Shown one piece after another: positions 1 to 9,415 of a DNA stretch of 64,000 bases. This DNA comes from Aquimarina longa SW024 (GTDB taxonomy: Bacteria; Bacteroidota; Bacteroidia; Flavobacteriales; Flavobacteriaceae), in NCBI RefSeq assembly GCF_001401755.1, contig NZ_KQ474102.1, positions 134,595 through 198,594 of the forward strand, read 5' to 3'. The position numbers and the translations under genes were made by a program. A model generated the notes under the pieces. It was given only the letters and a program-made list of their open reading frames with translations, was not told the DNA's origin and made no database searches. Position 1 is the stretch's first letter, and the number at the start of each line of letters is the position of its first letter.

Positions 1-739
1 TAAGATCTAGCGCTGATACTTTATCTCTAATAGTATCTTCAAGGAGTTTTTTATTACCTCCTCGTGCAGAAAGCCGAAGTCTTACTCTTCCCAGATTAGG
101 CAAATATGCTAATTTGATATATGATGGCAAACTATTCTCCCAATCTTCGATCTTTTCGGATATTGCACTCTCTCCCATACCATAAGTTAGAATTGTTTTA
201 TGAATAATATATGGTCTATCAAATTTCTTTTGTAATCTTGGTAAAACTTCATCTTTCATCAATCCTTCCATCTCATATGGTACTCCCGGCATAGCTATAA
301 AAACCGTACTTTCTTTCTCTAACCACATCCCTGGAGCTGTACCATAAAGGTTCATCAAAACGGTAGATTTGCTCGGTACAAGAGCTTGTTGCTTATTAAT
401 ATCAGAAAGAGGTGTTGAAATATATTTTGCAAATAATTGCTCTACATGTAGAAGCACGTCTTTATTTTCTACTAAGGTATCATCAAAATATTCACAAATA
501 GTATGTTTAGTAATATCATCTTTTGTCGGACCAAGCCCTCCTGTAATTAATACTACATTAACTCTATTGGCTGCTTCTTCTATAGCATTAAGAATATGTT
601 GCTTATCATCCTTTATAGAAGTGATTTGATATACATCTATTCCTATTTTATTAAGTTCTTTTCCTATAAATGCAGCGTTAGAATCAATGATTTGACCAAT
701 TAGGATTTCATCTCCTATCGTAATTATTTCTGCCTGCAT
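1..739 (-). CDS. cinA: CinA family protein (N-terminal part, runs off the left edge)
   Basis: About 246 codons are visible from the ATG complementary to 737-739; the 3' part lies outside the window. The translation starts [16 protein letters not shown] and contains [11 protein letters not shown] and [10 protein letters not shown], the signature stretches of the molybdopterin-binding-like (MoCF/COG1058) domain of CinA. In known CinA proteins this domain hydrolyses ADP-ribose-type compounds and a C-terminal domain deamidates nicotinamide mononucleotide; whether the latter is present cannot be seen. A single base separates it from the Hpt gene upstream, so the genes are probably co-transcribed. 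Confidence 0.93.
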   Translation of the reverse strand, partial: MQAEIITIGDEILIGQIIDSNAAFIGKELNKIGIDVYQITSIKDDKQHILNAIEEAANRVNVVLITGGLGPTKDDITKHTICEYFDDTLVENKDVLLHVEQLFAKYISTPLSDINKQQALVPSKSTVLMNLYGTAPGMWLEKESTVFIAMPGVPYEMEGLMKDEVLPRLQKKFDRPYIIHKTILTYGMGESAISEKIEDWENSLPSYIKLAYLPNLGRVRLRLSARGGNKKLLEDTIRDKVSALDL

Positions 740-740
740 T

Positions 741-1079
741 CTACTTATAATCAGTTTTAAGATCTTCTAAGACATTGTTCACCACATTAACAATATGGTC
801 TAATGCTGGCATAATTTCTTCTTTTGACTTATTGGTCTTAGACCAGGCTTCTATCTGCTTAATCTGTTTTAAAAGATCAATATCAAATAATTGAAAATTT
901 GGTTTCATCTTATGAGCATACTGATATGCCATCTGAGGATTATTCGAATTGACTGCTTGCACCATACTATCAACATCGGGAGGTATTTCTTCTAAAAAAG
1001 TTTGTACCAGAACAGCTATAAATTCATCATCACCTCCTGATAACTCATTTACGTTTTTTAAACTATAACCTTTACTCAT
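741..1079 (-). CDS. Hpt-domain phosphotransfer protein
   Basis: A 112-residue all-helical protein with the histidine-phosphotransfer signature [12 protein letters not shown]; His56 followed by Lys at +2 is the expected phospho-accepting site. It is a single-domain Hpt protein with no kinase or receiver partner next to it, so the relay it serves is unknown. It sits 1 bp from cinA and directly abuts the FAH-family gene upstream, suggesting one minus-strand transcript. The length matches stand-alone Hpt proteins. The family call is secure; the partners are not known. Confidence 0.85.
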   Translation of the reverse strand: MSKGYSLKNVNELSGGDDEFIAVLVQTFLEEIPPDVDSMVQAVNSNNPQMAYQYAHKMKPNFQLFDIDLLKQIKQIEAWSKTNKSKEEIMPALDHIVNVVNNVLEDLKTDYK

Positions 1080-1691
1080 TTACTTTACTTTTATTGAAAA
1101 AAATTGTTGGTTTCTTATATATCCGGTCAAAACATCATTAGCTTTTACTGCTCCAACACCTGCCGGCGTACCTGTAAATATAATATCTCCTATCTTCAAA
1201 GTAAAATATTTTGACACATATTCTATTAATTCATCAATCTTCCATAACATAAAACTAGTATTACTTTGCTGAACTATAGTATCATTTTTCTCTAAATGAA
1301 AATCAAGATTATCAATATCTTCAAATTGCTTTTTATCCACCCAACTCCCTATTACAGCAGCTCCATCGAAGGCCTTTGCTTTTTCCCATGGCAATCCTTT
1401 TTCCTTAAGTTTAGCTTGTAAATCTCTCGCTGTAAAATCTATTCCTAAACTTATTTCATTATAGTATTTATGAGCAAATTTTCTATTAATATGCTTTCCT
1501 ACTTTATTTATTTTCACCAATACTTCAACTTCGTGGTGCACATCATCTGAAAAATCTGGAATAAAAAATGGTTGTTTTTTTAATAAAATAGCGGTATCTG
1601 GTTTTATAAAAACAACAGGATCTATAGGTTTTTCATTCTCTAACTCTTCAATATGATCTGTATAATTACGTCCTATACAAATAAGTTTCAT
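1080..1691 (-). CDS. Fumarylacetoacetate hydrolase family protein
   Basis: This 203-residue protein begins MKLICIGRNYTDHIEEL, the usual start of short FAH-family enzymes (YcgM/FAHD1 type). Metal-binding residues are visible in HHEVEV (residues 52-57, Glu54 and Glu56) and GIDFTARD (Asp85), and the GTPAGVG motif lies near the C terminus. Relatives are acylpyruvate hydrolases or oxaloacetate decarboxylases in the cytosol; the substrate cannot be told from sequence. It is packed without a gap against the Hpt gene. Confidence 0.9.
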   Translation of the reverse strand: MKLICIGRNYTDHIEELENEKPIDPVVFIKPDTAILLKKQPFFIPDFSDDVHHEVEVLVKINKVGKHINRKFAHKYYNEISLGIDFTARDLQAKLKEKGLPWEKAKAFDGAAVIGSWVDKKQFEDIDNLDFHLEKNDTIVQQSNTSFMLWKIDELIEYVSKYFTLKIGDIIFTGTPAGVGAVKANDVLTGYIRNQQFFSIKVK

Positions 1692-1716
1692 ATTTCTGGA
1701 ATACTAAAGATATTAA

Positions 1717-2496
1717 TTATGATTTTAAGCTATTATTTAATTTTCGAAGCCTCACTGCTGTTAGTACTTTCTTTGTGTATAAAGGAAAATCTGCATTCTG
1801 TATCCACCCAAAATAACCTGGTTCTTCTTCCATTACTTGTTCTACCAGCTTGCCTTTATGTTTCCCAAAAGAAAAAACCTCTTTTCCATCATCATTATAC
1901 ACAATAAAACCTGCAAAGTCTGCAAATTGTTTTCTAGAGCTAAACTCTGCCAAAAACTTAGCATCGTTCTCTAGTTCGGGATATCGATCTAATTGTGATT
2001 TTAAGACTTCATAAGTTGCTAAAGTATCTGCTTCTGCAGAATGAGCATCAGTCAAATCTTTATCACAATAAAACTTATACGCAGCAGAAAGTGTTCTCTT
2101 TTCCATTTTATGATATATCGTCTGGACATCTATTGATACTGTATTTTTCATATCAAAATCTAACCCTGCTCTCAATAATTCTTCTGCTAATAATGGAATA
2201 TCAAAACGATTAGAGTTAAATCCTCCCAGATCACATCCTTTGATCATTTCACTAACTTTACTAGCAAGTTTTTTAAAAATAGGTTCGTTAGATACTTTAG
2301 CATCATCAATACCATGTACTGCAGTTGTTTCTGGAGGAATAGGCATTTCTGGATTAACTAACCAAGTCTTACTTTCCTGCGTACCATTAGGAAAGATTTT
2401 TAAAATAGAGATTTCTACAATTCGATCTTTAGAAATGTTGACACCGGTAGTTTCAAGATCAAAAAAACATATCGGTCTTTTTAAATTAAGCTCCAT
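1717..2496 (-). CDS. DEDDh 3'-5' exonuclease with ExoX-like C-terminal domain
   Basis: A 259-residue DnaQ-superfamily nuclease. The catalytic set is complete: Asp13 and Glu15 (FFDLETTG), Asp99 (NSNRFDIPLL), His152 and Asp157 (DAHSAEAD). After the nuclease fold a module with FSFGKHKGK, PGYFGWI and DFP matches the small C-terminal domain found on ExoX-like exonucleases. It probably acts in DNA repair or end trimming rather than as a Pol III epsilon subunit. The gap to the FAH gene is 25 bp, which allows co-transcription. Confidence 0.9.
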   Translation of the reverse strand: MELNLKRPICFFDLETTGVNISKDRIVEISILKIFPNGTQESKTWLVNPEMPIPPETTAVHGIDDAKVSNEPIFKKLASKVSEMIKGCDLGGFNSNRFDIPLLAEELLRAGLDFDMKNTVSIDVQTIYHKMEKRTLSAAYKFYCDKDLTDAHSAEADTLATYEVLKSQLDRYPELENDAKFLAEFSSRKQFADFAGFIVYNDDGKEVFSFGKHKGKLVEQVMEEEPGYFGWIQNADFPLYTKKVLTAVRLRKLNNSLKS

Positions 2497-2577
2497 AAAT
2501 TGATTGTGTAATACTCAAAGATAACTGCTATTCCTTAACATTCTTATAGACTAACTCTATTTTAACATTTACAAAAC

Positions 2578-3264
2578 CTATATAACCTTATTAACGAATA
2601 CATTATCTGCAAATTTTCTTGTAACGGTTTCCTCTCCTTCATTAAATTGAATACGAATAGATTTATCAAAATCCCTAATTTCTATGATTTTTATTTCACT
2701 ACTTAAAACCAAGCCTATCTCTGAAACATATTTTAAGAAATTAACAGACCCATCATTTACTGCCACAAGTTCACAAACATCTCCTTCTAACAAAGAAGAA
2801 AGAGTAATTTTTGGTAAAATAGCATATTCTCCATCGGCATTAGGAATCATTTCTCCGTGTGGATCTTTTTTAGGAAAATCCATAAACCGATCCAGTTCAT
2901 CTATCAATTTACGAGATTTAATATGCTCTAACTGTTCTGCAACTTCATGTACCTCATCCCATGTAAAATTTAAATAATTACATAAAAAAGTTTCCCATAA
3001 TCTGTGTTTGCGAATCAATCTTACTGCTATTAATCTCCCTCCTTCTGTTAGATCCAATTTACCATACTTCTCACTAATCACATAATCCTTAGCTTTTAGC
3101 TTCTTAATCATATTATTAGCAGATGCAGGAGAAACATTAAGGTACTCGGCTAATTGATTGTTTCCTACCTTAACTGAGTCTTCTTCTACAATCAAATAAA
3201 ATAATGCTTTTAAGTAATCTTCTTCACTTTTTGTTAAATTATTCGAATTTAATTTGTTAGTCAT
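2578..3264 (-). CDS. DtxR/MntR-family metal-dependent transcriptional regulator
   Basis: The frame is open to 3306, but the ATG at 3262-3264 (MTNKLNSNNLTKSEEDYLKA) is preferred because the upstream residues are low-complexity and overlap the divergent promoter region; this gives 228 residues. Order: winged helix (about 5-65), helical dimerisation domain with metal-site positions (about 65-145), FeoA-like SH3 domain (about 150-228). It diverges from the TonB/Tro uptake genes, the classic layout of a TroR/MntR repressor controlling metal import. By analogy it represses when Mn or Fe is plentiful; the cognate metal is not shown. Confidence 0.9.
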   Translation of the reverse strand: MTNKLNSNNLTKSEEDYLKALFYLIVEEDSVKVGNNQLAEYLNVSPASANNMIKKLKAKDYVISEKYGKLDLTEGGRLIAVRLIRKHRLWETFLCNYLNFTWDEVHEVAEQLEHIKSRKLIDELDRFMDFPKKDPHGEMIPNADGEYAILPKITLSSLLEGDVCELVAVNDGSVNFLKYVSEIGLVLSSEIKIIEIRDFDKSIRIQFNEGEETVTRKFADNVFVNKVI

Positions 3265-3284
3265 AGCTAACTTTTTTAGTTTTA
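3253..3284 (+). promoter_or_regulatory. Possible promoter/operator of the metal-uptake operon
   Basis: TTTG (3253-3256) and TAGTTTTA (3277-3284) lie 20 bp apart, close to the Bacteroidota -33 TTTG / -7 TAnnTTTG pattern with one mismatch. Between and over them lies the short dyad AACT-N5-AGTT, a candidate site for the divergent DtxR-type regulator. The evidence is weak because AT-rich DNA gives such matches by chance. Confidence 0.3.
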
Positions 3285-3315
3285 CCAAATTAATAATTAT
3301 AGTCACACGTCAACA

Positions 3316-5598
3316 ATGTACAACAAAAATATCCTTAAATTTATTTATTCGATTACTATTCTTGTATTTTTTAATATCGGAAATGCACAAAATGGTACAT
3401 TAAAAGGTTCAATATATGATGAAAATGGAATACTACCATTCGCTAATATATCTATAGAAGGAACTTCATTCGGAAGTTCTAGTAATGAAAATGGTAATTT
3501 TGAAATTGGTAATATACCTACAGGAACATATAAAATAGTGGCTTCTTTTACAGGTTATAATTCTATCAAAAAAAAAGTTACTATTAAGGAAGGGGAAAAC
3601 AAAACACGCCTTGTTTTAACTCAGGGGTCTTCTTTAGATGAAGTTGTTATTTCTGGCACCCTTAAACCTGTAAAAAGATCAGAAAGTCCTGTACCTGTAG
3701 AGATATATTCCCCTACATTTTTCAAAAAAAACCCTACCCCAAGTCTTTTTGAAGCTTTACAAAATATCAATGGAGTACGTCCTCAACTTAATTGCAGCAT
3801 TTGTAATACAGGAGATATCCATGTAAACGGGCTAGAGGGTCCTTATACATTGGTAATGATTGATGGTATGCCAATTGTGAGTGGTTTATCTACTGTTTAT
3901 GGATTATCCGGAATACCAAATTCATTAATAGATAGAATCGAAGTAGTTAAAGGCCCTGCTTCTTCTTTATATGGTAGTGAAGCTGTTGGAGGACTAATTA
4001 ATATTATCACCAAAACCCCTGATAATGCTCCAAAATTAAGTGCAGATACCTTTGTTTCTGGATGGGGAGAGACTAATATAGATTTAGGTTTTAAAACAAA
4101 ATTAGGAACTGCAACAACACTAGTTGGTGCCAACTATTTTTTTTATGATAACCCCATTGATAACAATAATGATGGTTTTACTGATCTAACATTACAAGAT
4201 CGAATATCTGTATTTAATAAATGGAGTTTTAAAAGAAATAGTGGAAAAAACTTCACTCTAGCTGGTAGATTTTATTATGAAGATAGATGGGGTGGAGAAA
4301 ATGAATGGAATAAAACGTTTAGAGGTAGTGATGAAGTCTATGGAGAAAGTATCTACACTACTCGTTATGAAATATTAGGGAATTACGAACTACCAATCAA
4401 AGAATCAGTTGCACTTTCATTTTCATATACAAATCATGATCAAGATTCTTTTTATGGAGATTTATCTTATCAAGCCGAACAACGAATAGGGTTTACACAA
4501 CTTACTTGGAGTAAAAAAGTAAAATCCCATGATCTATTGGCTGGGGTAGCATATAGATATCAATATTATGATGATAATACACCAGCAACTGCTTCAGAAA
4601 CTTCTAATACTCCTGAAGAAAAGAATGTCCCTGGAGTGTTTGTACAAGATGAAATTACTTTAGCTCCTAAACATAAACTATTATTAGGTTCGAGATTAGA
4701 TTATGACAATGATCATGGAACGATATTTACCCCTCGATTAGCATACAAATGGAGTATTAATTCTAAAAACATATTTAGAATTAATACTGGTACTGGTTTT
4801 AGAGTTGTTAATTTATTTACTGAAGATCATGCTGCTCTTACGGGATCGCGAGAAGTAATTGTAGAAGAAGATTTAAAACCCGAAGAATCATATAATATAA
4901 ACGTTAATTACATTAAAAAAATATTTTTTGACAATGGAACCTTTATGAATCTAGATGCTTCTGCTTGGTATACTCATTTCACAAACGCTATCCAACCTGA
5001 TTATGAAACTAATCCTCAAGAGATACGCTATAGTAATTTAGATGGTTATGCTGTTTCTAAAGGAGTAAGTCTAAACGCTGAACTGAACCTTTCTAACGGT
5101 TTAAAACTTATGACTGGTGTAAGTGCTTTAAATGTTTCTAGTACTGAAAATGGAGTACGATCACGACAAGAATTAACAGAAAGTATTACAGGGACGTGGG
5201 GAATCACTTATAAAATACAACCTCTCCACCTTACTATTGATTATACAGGTAATATATACGGACCAATGCGTCTTCCTACTTTAGGACCTAATGATCCTAG
5301 AAGAAAAAATTCCCCTTGGTGGAGTATCCAAAATATTCAGTTCACCTACACTTCTAAAAACAATATTGAAATATATGGAGGTATAAAAAATTTACTGAAC
5401 TGGACACCCAATCAAGGAAATCCTTTTTTAATCTCGAGAGCAGAAGACCCTTTTGATAAAAATGTAAAATATGATCAAAATGGAAGTGTATTAGTCACCC
5501 CAGATAATCCTTATGGATTAACTTTTGATTCTACTTATATTTATGGACCAAACCAAGGAATACGAGGTTTTTTAGGAATCCGTTATAAATTTTTATAA
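3316..5598 (+). CDS. TonB-dependent outer-membrane receptor (metal uptake)
   Basis: A 760-residue receptor: signal peptide (1-24, ending NIGNAQ), a carboxypeptidase-regulatory-like beta-sandwich (about 27-110), a plug domain containing QLNCSICNTGDIHVNGLEG with two cysteines, then IDRIEVVKGPASSLYGSEAVGG, and a 22-strand-type barrel ending in IRYKFL. Its position in front of a TroA-like binding protein and Tro-type ABC genes implies import of a metal ion or metal complex across the outer membrane. The gene is followed after 2 bp by the thioredoxin-like gene. The family is certain; the ligand is inferred only from context. Confidence 0.92.
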   Translation: MYNKNILKFIYSITILVFFNIGNAQNGTLKGSIYDENGILPFANISIEGTSFGSSSNENGNFEIGNIPTGTYKIVASFTGYNSIKKKVTIKEGENKTRLVLTQGSSLDEVVISGTLKPVKRSESPVPVEIYSPTFFKKNPTPSLFEALQNINGVRPQLNCSICNTGDIHVNGLEGPYTLVMIDGMPIVSGLSTVYGLSGIPNSLIDRIEVVKGPASSLYGSEAVGGLINIITKTPDNAPKLSADTFVSGWGETNIDLGFKTKLGTATTLVGANYFFYDNPIDNNNDGFTDLTLQDRISVFNKWSFKRNSGKNFTLAGRFYYEDRWGGENEWNKTFRGSDEVYGESIYTTRYEILGNYELPIKESVALSFSYTNHDQDSFYGDLSYQAEQRIGFTQLTWSKKVKSHDLLAGVAYRYQYYDDNTPATASETSNTPEEKNVPGVFVQDEITLAPKHKLLLGSRLDYDNDHGTIFTPRLAYKWSINSKNIFRINTGTGFRVVNLFTEDHAALTGSREVIVEEDLKPEESYNINVNYIKKIFFDNGTFMNLDASAWYTHFTNAIQPDYETNPQEIRYSNLDGYAVSKGVSLNAELNLSNGLKLMTGVSALNVSSTENGVRSRQELTESITGTWGITYKIQPLHLTIDYTGNIYGPMRLPTLGPNDPRRKNSPWWSIQNIQFTYTSKNNIEIYGGIKNLLNWTPNQGNPFLISRAEDPFDKNVKYDQNGSVLVTPDNPYGLTFDSTYIYGPNQGIRGFLGIRYKFL

Positions 5599-5600
5599 TA

Positions 5601-6068
5601 ATGAAAATAGTTAGTATTATAGTATTCTTTTTTTTATTTATAACATATCAGAATACAATAGCACAAATAAAATTACATTCTTTTGAATCCTTAGAGTACA
5701 AAATGGAAATTGCACCTAAGCCTATTGTAGTATTTATTCATACAGATTGGTGTATCTATTGTAAGAATATGGAAAATACTACTCTAAAGAACTCTCATAT
5801 TATTCAAAAACTGAATACTAATTTCTATTTTATATCTTTGAATGCGGAAAGTCGTGAAAGTATTATTTTTTTAAATAATACGTTTAACTTTCAACCAAAT
5901 GGGCATCGAACAGGCGTACATGAATTAGCAAAAGAACTTGCAACAGTAAATAATAAAATAGGATACCCTACATTAACAATACTAAATAACAAATACGAAA
6001 TTATATTTCAGAAACAATCTTTCTTAAGTGCTAACCAACTTCTTGAAATATTAAAAAAAATATCATAA
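5601..6068 (+). CDS. Periplasmic thioredoxin-like protein
   Basis: A 155-residue protein with a signal peptide (about 1-21, ending TIAQ) and a thioredoxin-like fold. The active site is HTDWCIYCKNM (Cys51, Cys54), followed by the cis-Pro region GYPTLTIL. The insert NFQPNGHRTGVHELA resembles the DUF255/thioredoxin_7 group. It is wedged 2 bp after the receptor and 1 bp before the metal-binding lipoprotein, so it is part of the uptake operon. It may keep receptor cysteines (the CSIC motif) or a metal site reduced; that role is inference. Confidence 0.85.
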   Translation: MKIVSIIVFFFLFITYQNTIAQIKLHSFESLEYKMEIAPKPIVVFIHTDWCIYCKNMENTTLKNSHIIQKLNTNFYFISLNAESRESIIFLNNTFNFQPNGHRTGVHELAKELATVNNKIGYPTLTILNNKYEIIFQKQSFLSANQLLEILKKIS

Positions 6069-6069
6069 A

Positions 6070-6987
6070 ATGATTAAAAATAGTTTATTTATATGCATTC
6101 TTCTGTCAATCTTTTCTTCTTGTAAAAAAGAAGTTAAAGACAAAAATCAAAAACTTAGCGTAGTCACTACTACATCAATGATTACTGATCTGGTTAATAA
6201 TATAGGAGGTGATTTAATAGACGTGCAAGGGCTAATGGGGAGCGGTGTAGATCCACATCTATATAAAGCTAGTGAAGGAGATGTTTCTATATTGGTAAAT
6301 GCTGATGTGATTTTTTATAACGGTTTACATCTAGAAGGAAAACTTGTAGAAATATTCAAAAAAATGAAACGTCAGGGTAGTAATACTATTGCTATTGGAG
6401 AAAGCTTAGATAAAAAAACATTAATAGGCTCTGATTATTTCGCTTCTAATTACGATCCCCATATATGGTTTAGTGTTGCTAATTGGAAAATAATATCTGA
6501 ATTTGTTATAAATAAACTTACAGAAATCGACCCAAATAATGCGACTGCTTTTAGAGAAAATGGGAAATTATACTTATCCCAATTAGATGATTTAGAATCT
6601 AAACTAAAAAATACAATCGCTACATTACCGCAAGAAAAGCGAATCTTAGTTACTGCGCATGATGCATTTAGTTATTTTGGGAAAGCATATGATTTTAATG
6701 TAGTTGGTCTCCAAGGGTTATCTACAGCAACTGAAGCTGGAGTACAAGATGTACAAAAACTAGCGAGTTTTATTATTGAGAAAAAAGTAAAAGCAATCTT
6801 TGTAGAAAGTTCTGTTCCTAAAAGAACTATAGAAGCTTTACAAGCTGCTGTAAAATCAAAAAATCATGAGGTTACTATTGGAGGAACATTATTTTCAGAT
6901 GCACTAGGTAATTCAGGAACAAAAGAAGGCACTTATATAGGAATGTTCGAATACAATGTAAATACTATTGTGAATGCTTTGAAATAA
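6070..6987 (+). CDS. TroA/ZnuA-like metal-binding lipoprotein (ABC substrate-binding protein)
   Basis: A 305-residue cluster A-I binding protein. The lipobox FSSC places the lipidated cysteine at residue 18. Metal ligands align with TroA: His63 (VDPHLY), His131 (DPHIWF), His197 (VTAHDAF) and Asp277 (LFSDALG); Glu246 (FVESS) is also present. A His3-Asp set is typical of Zn/Mn binders such as TroA. There is no long His-rich loop as in many ZnuA proteins, which leans towards Mn or mixed specificity. It lies in the operon upstream of the ATPase and permeases. Confidence 0.92.
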   Translation: MIKNSLFICILLSIFSSCKKEVKDKNQKLSVVTTTSMITDLVNNIGGDLIDVQGLMGSGVDPHLYKASEGDVSILVNADVIFYNGLHLEGKLVEIFKKMKRQGSNTIAIGESLDKKTLIGSDYFASNYDPHIWFSVANWKIISEFVINKLTEIDPNNATAFRENGKLYLSQLDDLESKLKNTIATLPQEKRILVTAHDAFSYFGKAYDFNVVGLQGLSTATEAGVQDVQKLASFIIEKKVKAIFVESSVPKRTIEALQAAVKSKNHEVTIGGTLFSDALGNSGTKEGTYIGMFEYNVNTIVNALK

Positions 6988-7029
6988 TTATTCATATATT
7001 ACAATTGCTTTTTAAAAGTATAAATTAGA

Positions 7030-7438
7030 ATGAATAAAACAACTACTGATCATATTCTAAGAACAATTGATAAAACACATGCATTAGCTCAAGAAGCGAT
7101 GTCTCAAAAAAACCTTTCTCAATACATGTCTGTATTTGCTAATGAATTAAGCTACAAGGCGCTTAATAAAAAGGTTATTACAAAACAACAATTAACAAAA
7201 GATACAAAAAAATATTTTTCAAGAATTTTATCTTTCAAAAATAATTACAAACGTATTAACTATACAATTGAGTACAATAAACTCTTTGAAACTTTAATTC
7301 AAAAAGCTAAAATTTGTATACGCGTATTTTTTTTCTTTAAAAAAAATATGGACTATAACTCAAAAAGGAATCTACACATGGATACATCAAGATTGGAAAA
7401 TTAAAGAAGTAGAAATAGTAAAAGAACATATAAATTAA
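7030..7438 (+). pseudogene. NTF2-like (SnoaL-type) protein gene, frameshifted near its 3' end
   Basis: The first frame (ATG 7030) encodes MNKTTTDHILRTIDKTH... and loses sense after about residue 97, ending at 7404. In the +1 frame the sequence continues sensibly as IWTITQKGIYTWIHQ, then DWKIKEVEIVKEHIN, and stops at 7436-7438; this is a typical C-terminal strand pair of small NTF2-like domains. The shift falls in a run of 8 T followed closely by 8 A (about 7327-7347). A one-base deletion in either run restores a protein of about 135 residues. It could be a true pseudogene, a slippage-variable gene or a sequencing error. Confidence 0.7.
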
Positions 7439-7467
7439 AAATATAGTACCATTAAATTTAAATTTAA

Positions 7468-8208
7468 ATGCAAGAGCAGAAAATTGCGATTCAAATAGAT
7501 GATCTTACTGTAGCTTATAACTATAAACCTGTTTTATGGGATATTGATCTAGCTATTCCTGAAGGGGTTTTAATGGCTATTGTAGGTCCTAATGGGGCAG
7601 GAAAATCAACCTTAATAAAATCGATTCTGGATATCATTAACCCAATTGCAGGAAGCGTCCAAATCTATGGAAAACCCTATAAAAAACAACGTTCTTTAGT
7701 AGCCTACGTTCCTCAAAAAGGAAGTGTCGATTGGGATTTTCCTACTACTGCTCTAGATGTCGTGATGATGGGAACTTATGGTAGTTTAGGCTGGATAAAA
7801 AGGCCTGGGCAAAAAGAAAAAAAAGCATCTCTTGAAGCTTTAGAAAAAGTAGGTATGCTCGCTTTTAAAAATAGACAAATTAGTCAACTATCAGGTGGGC
7901 AACAGCAGCGTATTTTTTTAGCAAGAGCATTAGTACAAAATGCTGCTATCTATTTTATGGATGAACCTTTTCAAGGGGTTGATGCGACTACCGAAAAAGC
8001 AATCATAAATATTTTAAAAGAACTTAGAAAAGCAGGAAAAACAGTAGTTGTAGTACATCACGATCTACAAACAGTCCCAGAATATTTTGATTGGGTTACA
8101 TTTCTAAATGTAAAAAAGATTGCAACGGGACCTGTTAAAGATATTTTTAACGATGATAACCTTACAAAAACCTATGGGATTAACTATAAAGTTAGTATAC
8201 AACAATAA
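7468..8208 (+). CDS. Metal ABC transporter ATP-binding protein (TroB/MntB/ZnuC-like)
   Basis: A 246-residue ABC ATPase with Walker A GPNGAGKS (40-47), signature LSGGQQQR, Walker B AIYFMDEP followed by FQGVDATTE, and the switch His in [14 protein letters not shown] after Walker B is characteristic of the Mn/Zn/Fe chelate (TroB/ZnuC) subfamily. It energises uptake of the metal delivered by the TroA-like lipoprotein through the two membrane proteins encoded next. The gap to the first permease is 76 bp. Confidence 0.94.
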   Translation: MQEQKIAIQIDDLTVAYNYKPVLWDIDLAIPEGVLMAIVGPNGAGKSTLIKSILDIINPIAGSVQIYGKPYKKQRSLVAYVPQKGSVDWDFPTTALDVVMMGTYGSLGWIKRPGQKEKKASLEALEKVGMLAFKNRQISQLSGGQQQRIFLARALVQNAAIYFMDEPFQGVDATTEKAIINILKELRKAGKTVVVVHHDLQTVPEYFDWVTFLNVKKIATGPVKDIFNDDNLTKTYGINYKVSIQQ

Positions 8209-8284
8209 AGTTAGCGGTTCATAACTGATGTTATTATAACTTTTGATATAAAAAATGTGAACTCACAACAATCAACTTAATACT

Positions 8285-9415
8285 ATGAATCTAAACGAAT
8301 ACATAGAGTTAGTTTTTACAGATTATACCCTGCGTACCATTACATTAGGCACAGCAATATTAGGGGCTATTTGTGGTATGTTAGGTAGTTTTGCTGTATT
8401 ACGTAAGCAGAGCCTGCTAGGCGATGCTATCTCTCATGCAGCATTACCAGGTATCGCTATTGCATTTTTAATCATAGAAACCAAGAACAGTTCTATTTTT
8501 TTACTAGGAGCATTAATTAGTGGTCTAATCGGTACATTTTGGATTCGTGGAATAACTAGTAAAACACATTTAAAATCAGACACAGCCCTAGGACTTATTT
8601 TATCGTTATTTTTTGGGTTTGGGATGTTACTTCTCACATATATTCAAAAAATGCCAAATGCTAATCAAGCTGGATTAGAAAGTTATCTTTTTGGGCAAGC
8701 TGCTACTCTTTTAGAAAGTGATGTATGGTTGATGAGTATTGTTACAGGAATCAGTCTAATCATTTTATTATTATTCTGGAAAGAACTAAAACTATTATTG
8801 TTCGATGCTGATTATACAAAGACATTAGGTTTCAATACTAAATTTTTAGATATACTGATTACTACATTCATTGTAATTGCTATTGTGTTAGGATTACAAA
8901 CTGTAGGAGTTGTATTAATGAGTGCCATGCTGTTAGCTCCAGCGGCGGCTGCAAGGCAATGGACAAATAATCTTGCTGTAATGGTTATTCTGGCAGCTAT
9001 ATTTGGTGCTTTTTCAGGAGTTTTTGGAACTGCGATTAGTGCTAGTCATAATAATTTATCTACAGGACCTGTAATCGTATTGGTTGCCGGAGTATTTGTA
9101 TTATTCTCTTTTATATTTTCTCCTGGACGAGGGTTATTGTTTAGAGAAATACGTTTCAGAAAAAACAGAAATGATTTACAACTACATAAAACATTATCTT
9201 TTATGTATAATATTGCCAGTACTCATGAGAATATAGCACATCCACATGCTATTAAAATCTTAAATAATTTTCAAGGGTTTACCAGAAAATCACTCCAGAA
9301 ACTGGAAGATAAAGAGTATATCAAAATCCAAGGTAATATGTGGTCTATGACTGAGTCAGGATATCAAACTGCCTCTAATTTATATAATCAATTAACTAAA
9401 GACGAAGATGAATAA
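8285..9415 (+). CDS. Metal ABC transporter permease with C-terminal winged-helix-like tail (first)
   Basis: A 376-residue protein. Residues 1-290 form an ABC-3 (ZnuB/TroC) permease with eight or nine hydrophobic segments, GDAISHAALPG near residue 45 and SAMLLAPAAAARQW. Residues about 300-376 are soluble and resemble a winged helix (HAIKILNNFQGFTRKSLQKL ... MWSMTESGYQTA), as in some TroC/MntC proteins fused to DtxR-like tails. It overlaps the second permease by 8 bp, implying translational coupling. The tail may sense metal or regulate transport; this is inference. Confidence 0.9.
   Translation: MNLNEYIELVFTDYTLRTITLGTAILGAICGMLGSFAVLRKQSLLGDAISHAALPGIAIAFLIIETKNSSIFLLGALISGLIGTFWIRGITSKTHLKSDTALGLILSLFFGFGMLLLTYIQKMPNANQAGLESYLFGQAATLLESDVWLMSIVTGISLIILLLFWKELKLLLFDADYTKTLGFNTKFLDILITTFIVIAIVLGLQTVGVVLMSAMLLAPAAAARQWTNNLAVMVILAAIFGAFSGVFGTAISASHNNLSTGPVIVLVAGVFVLFSFIFSPGRGLLFREIRFRKNRNDLQLHKTLSFMYNIASTHENIAHPHAIKILNNFQGFTRKSLQKLEDKEYIKIQGNMWSMTESGYQTASNLYNQLTKDEDE

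Noticed and set aside
3265..3306. A longer N terminus for the DtxR-type regulator
   Set aside because: The extra residues (MTIIINLVKLKKLA) are not part of the family and overlap the promoter region; the ATG at 3264 fits better.
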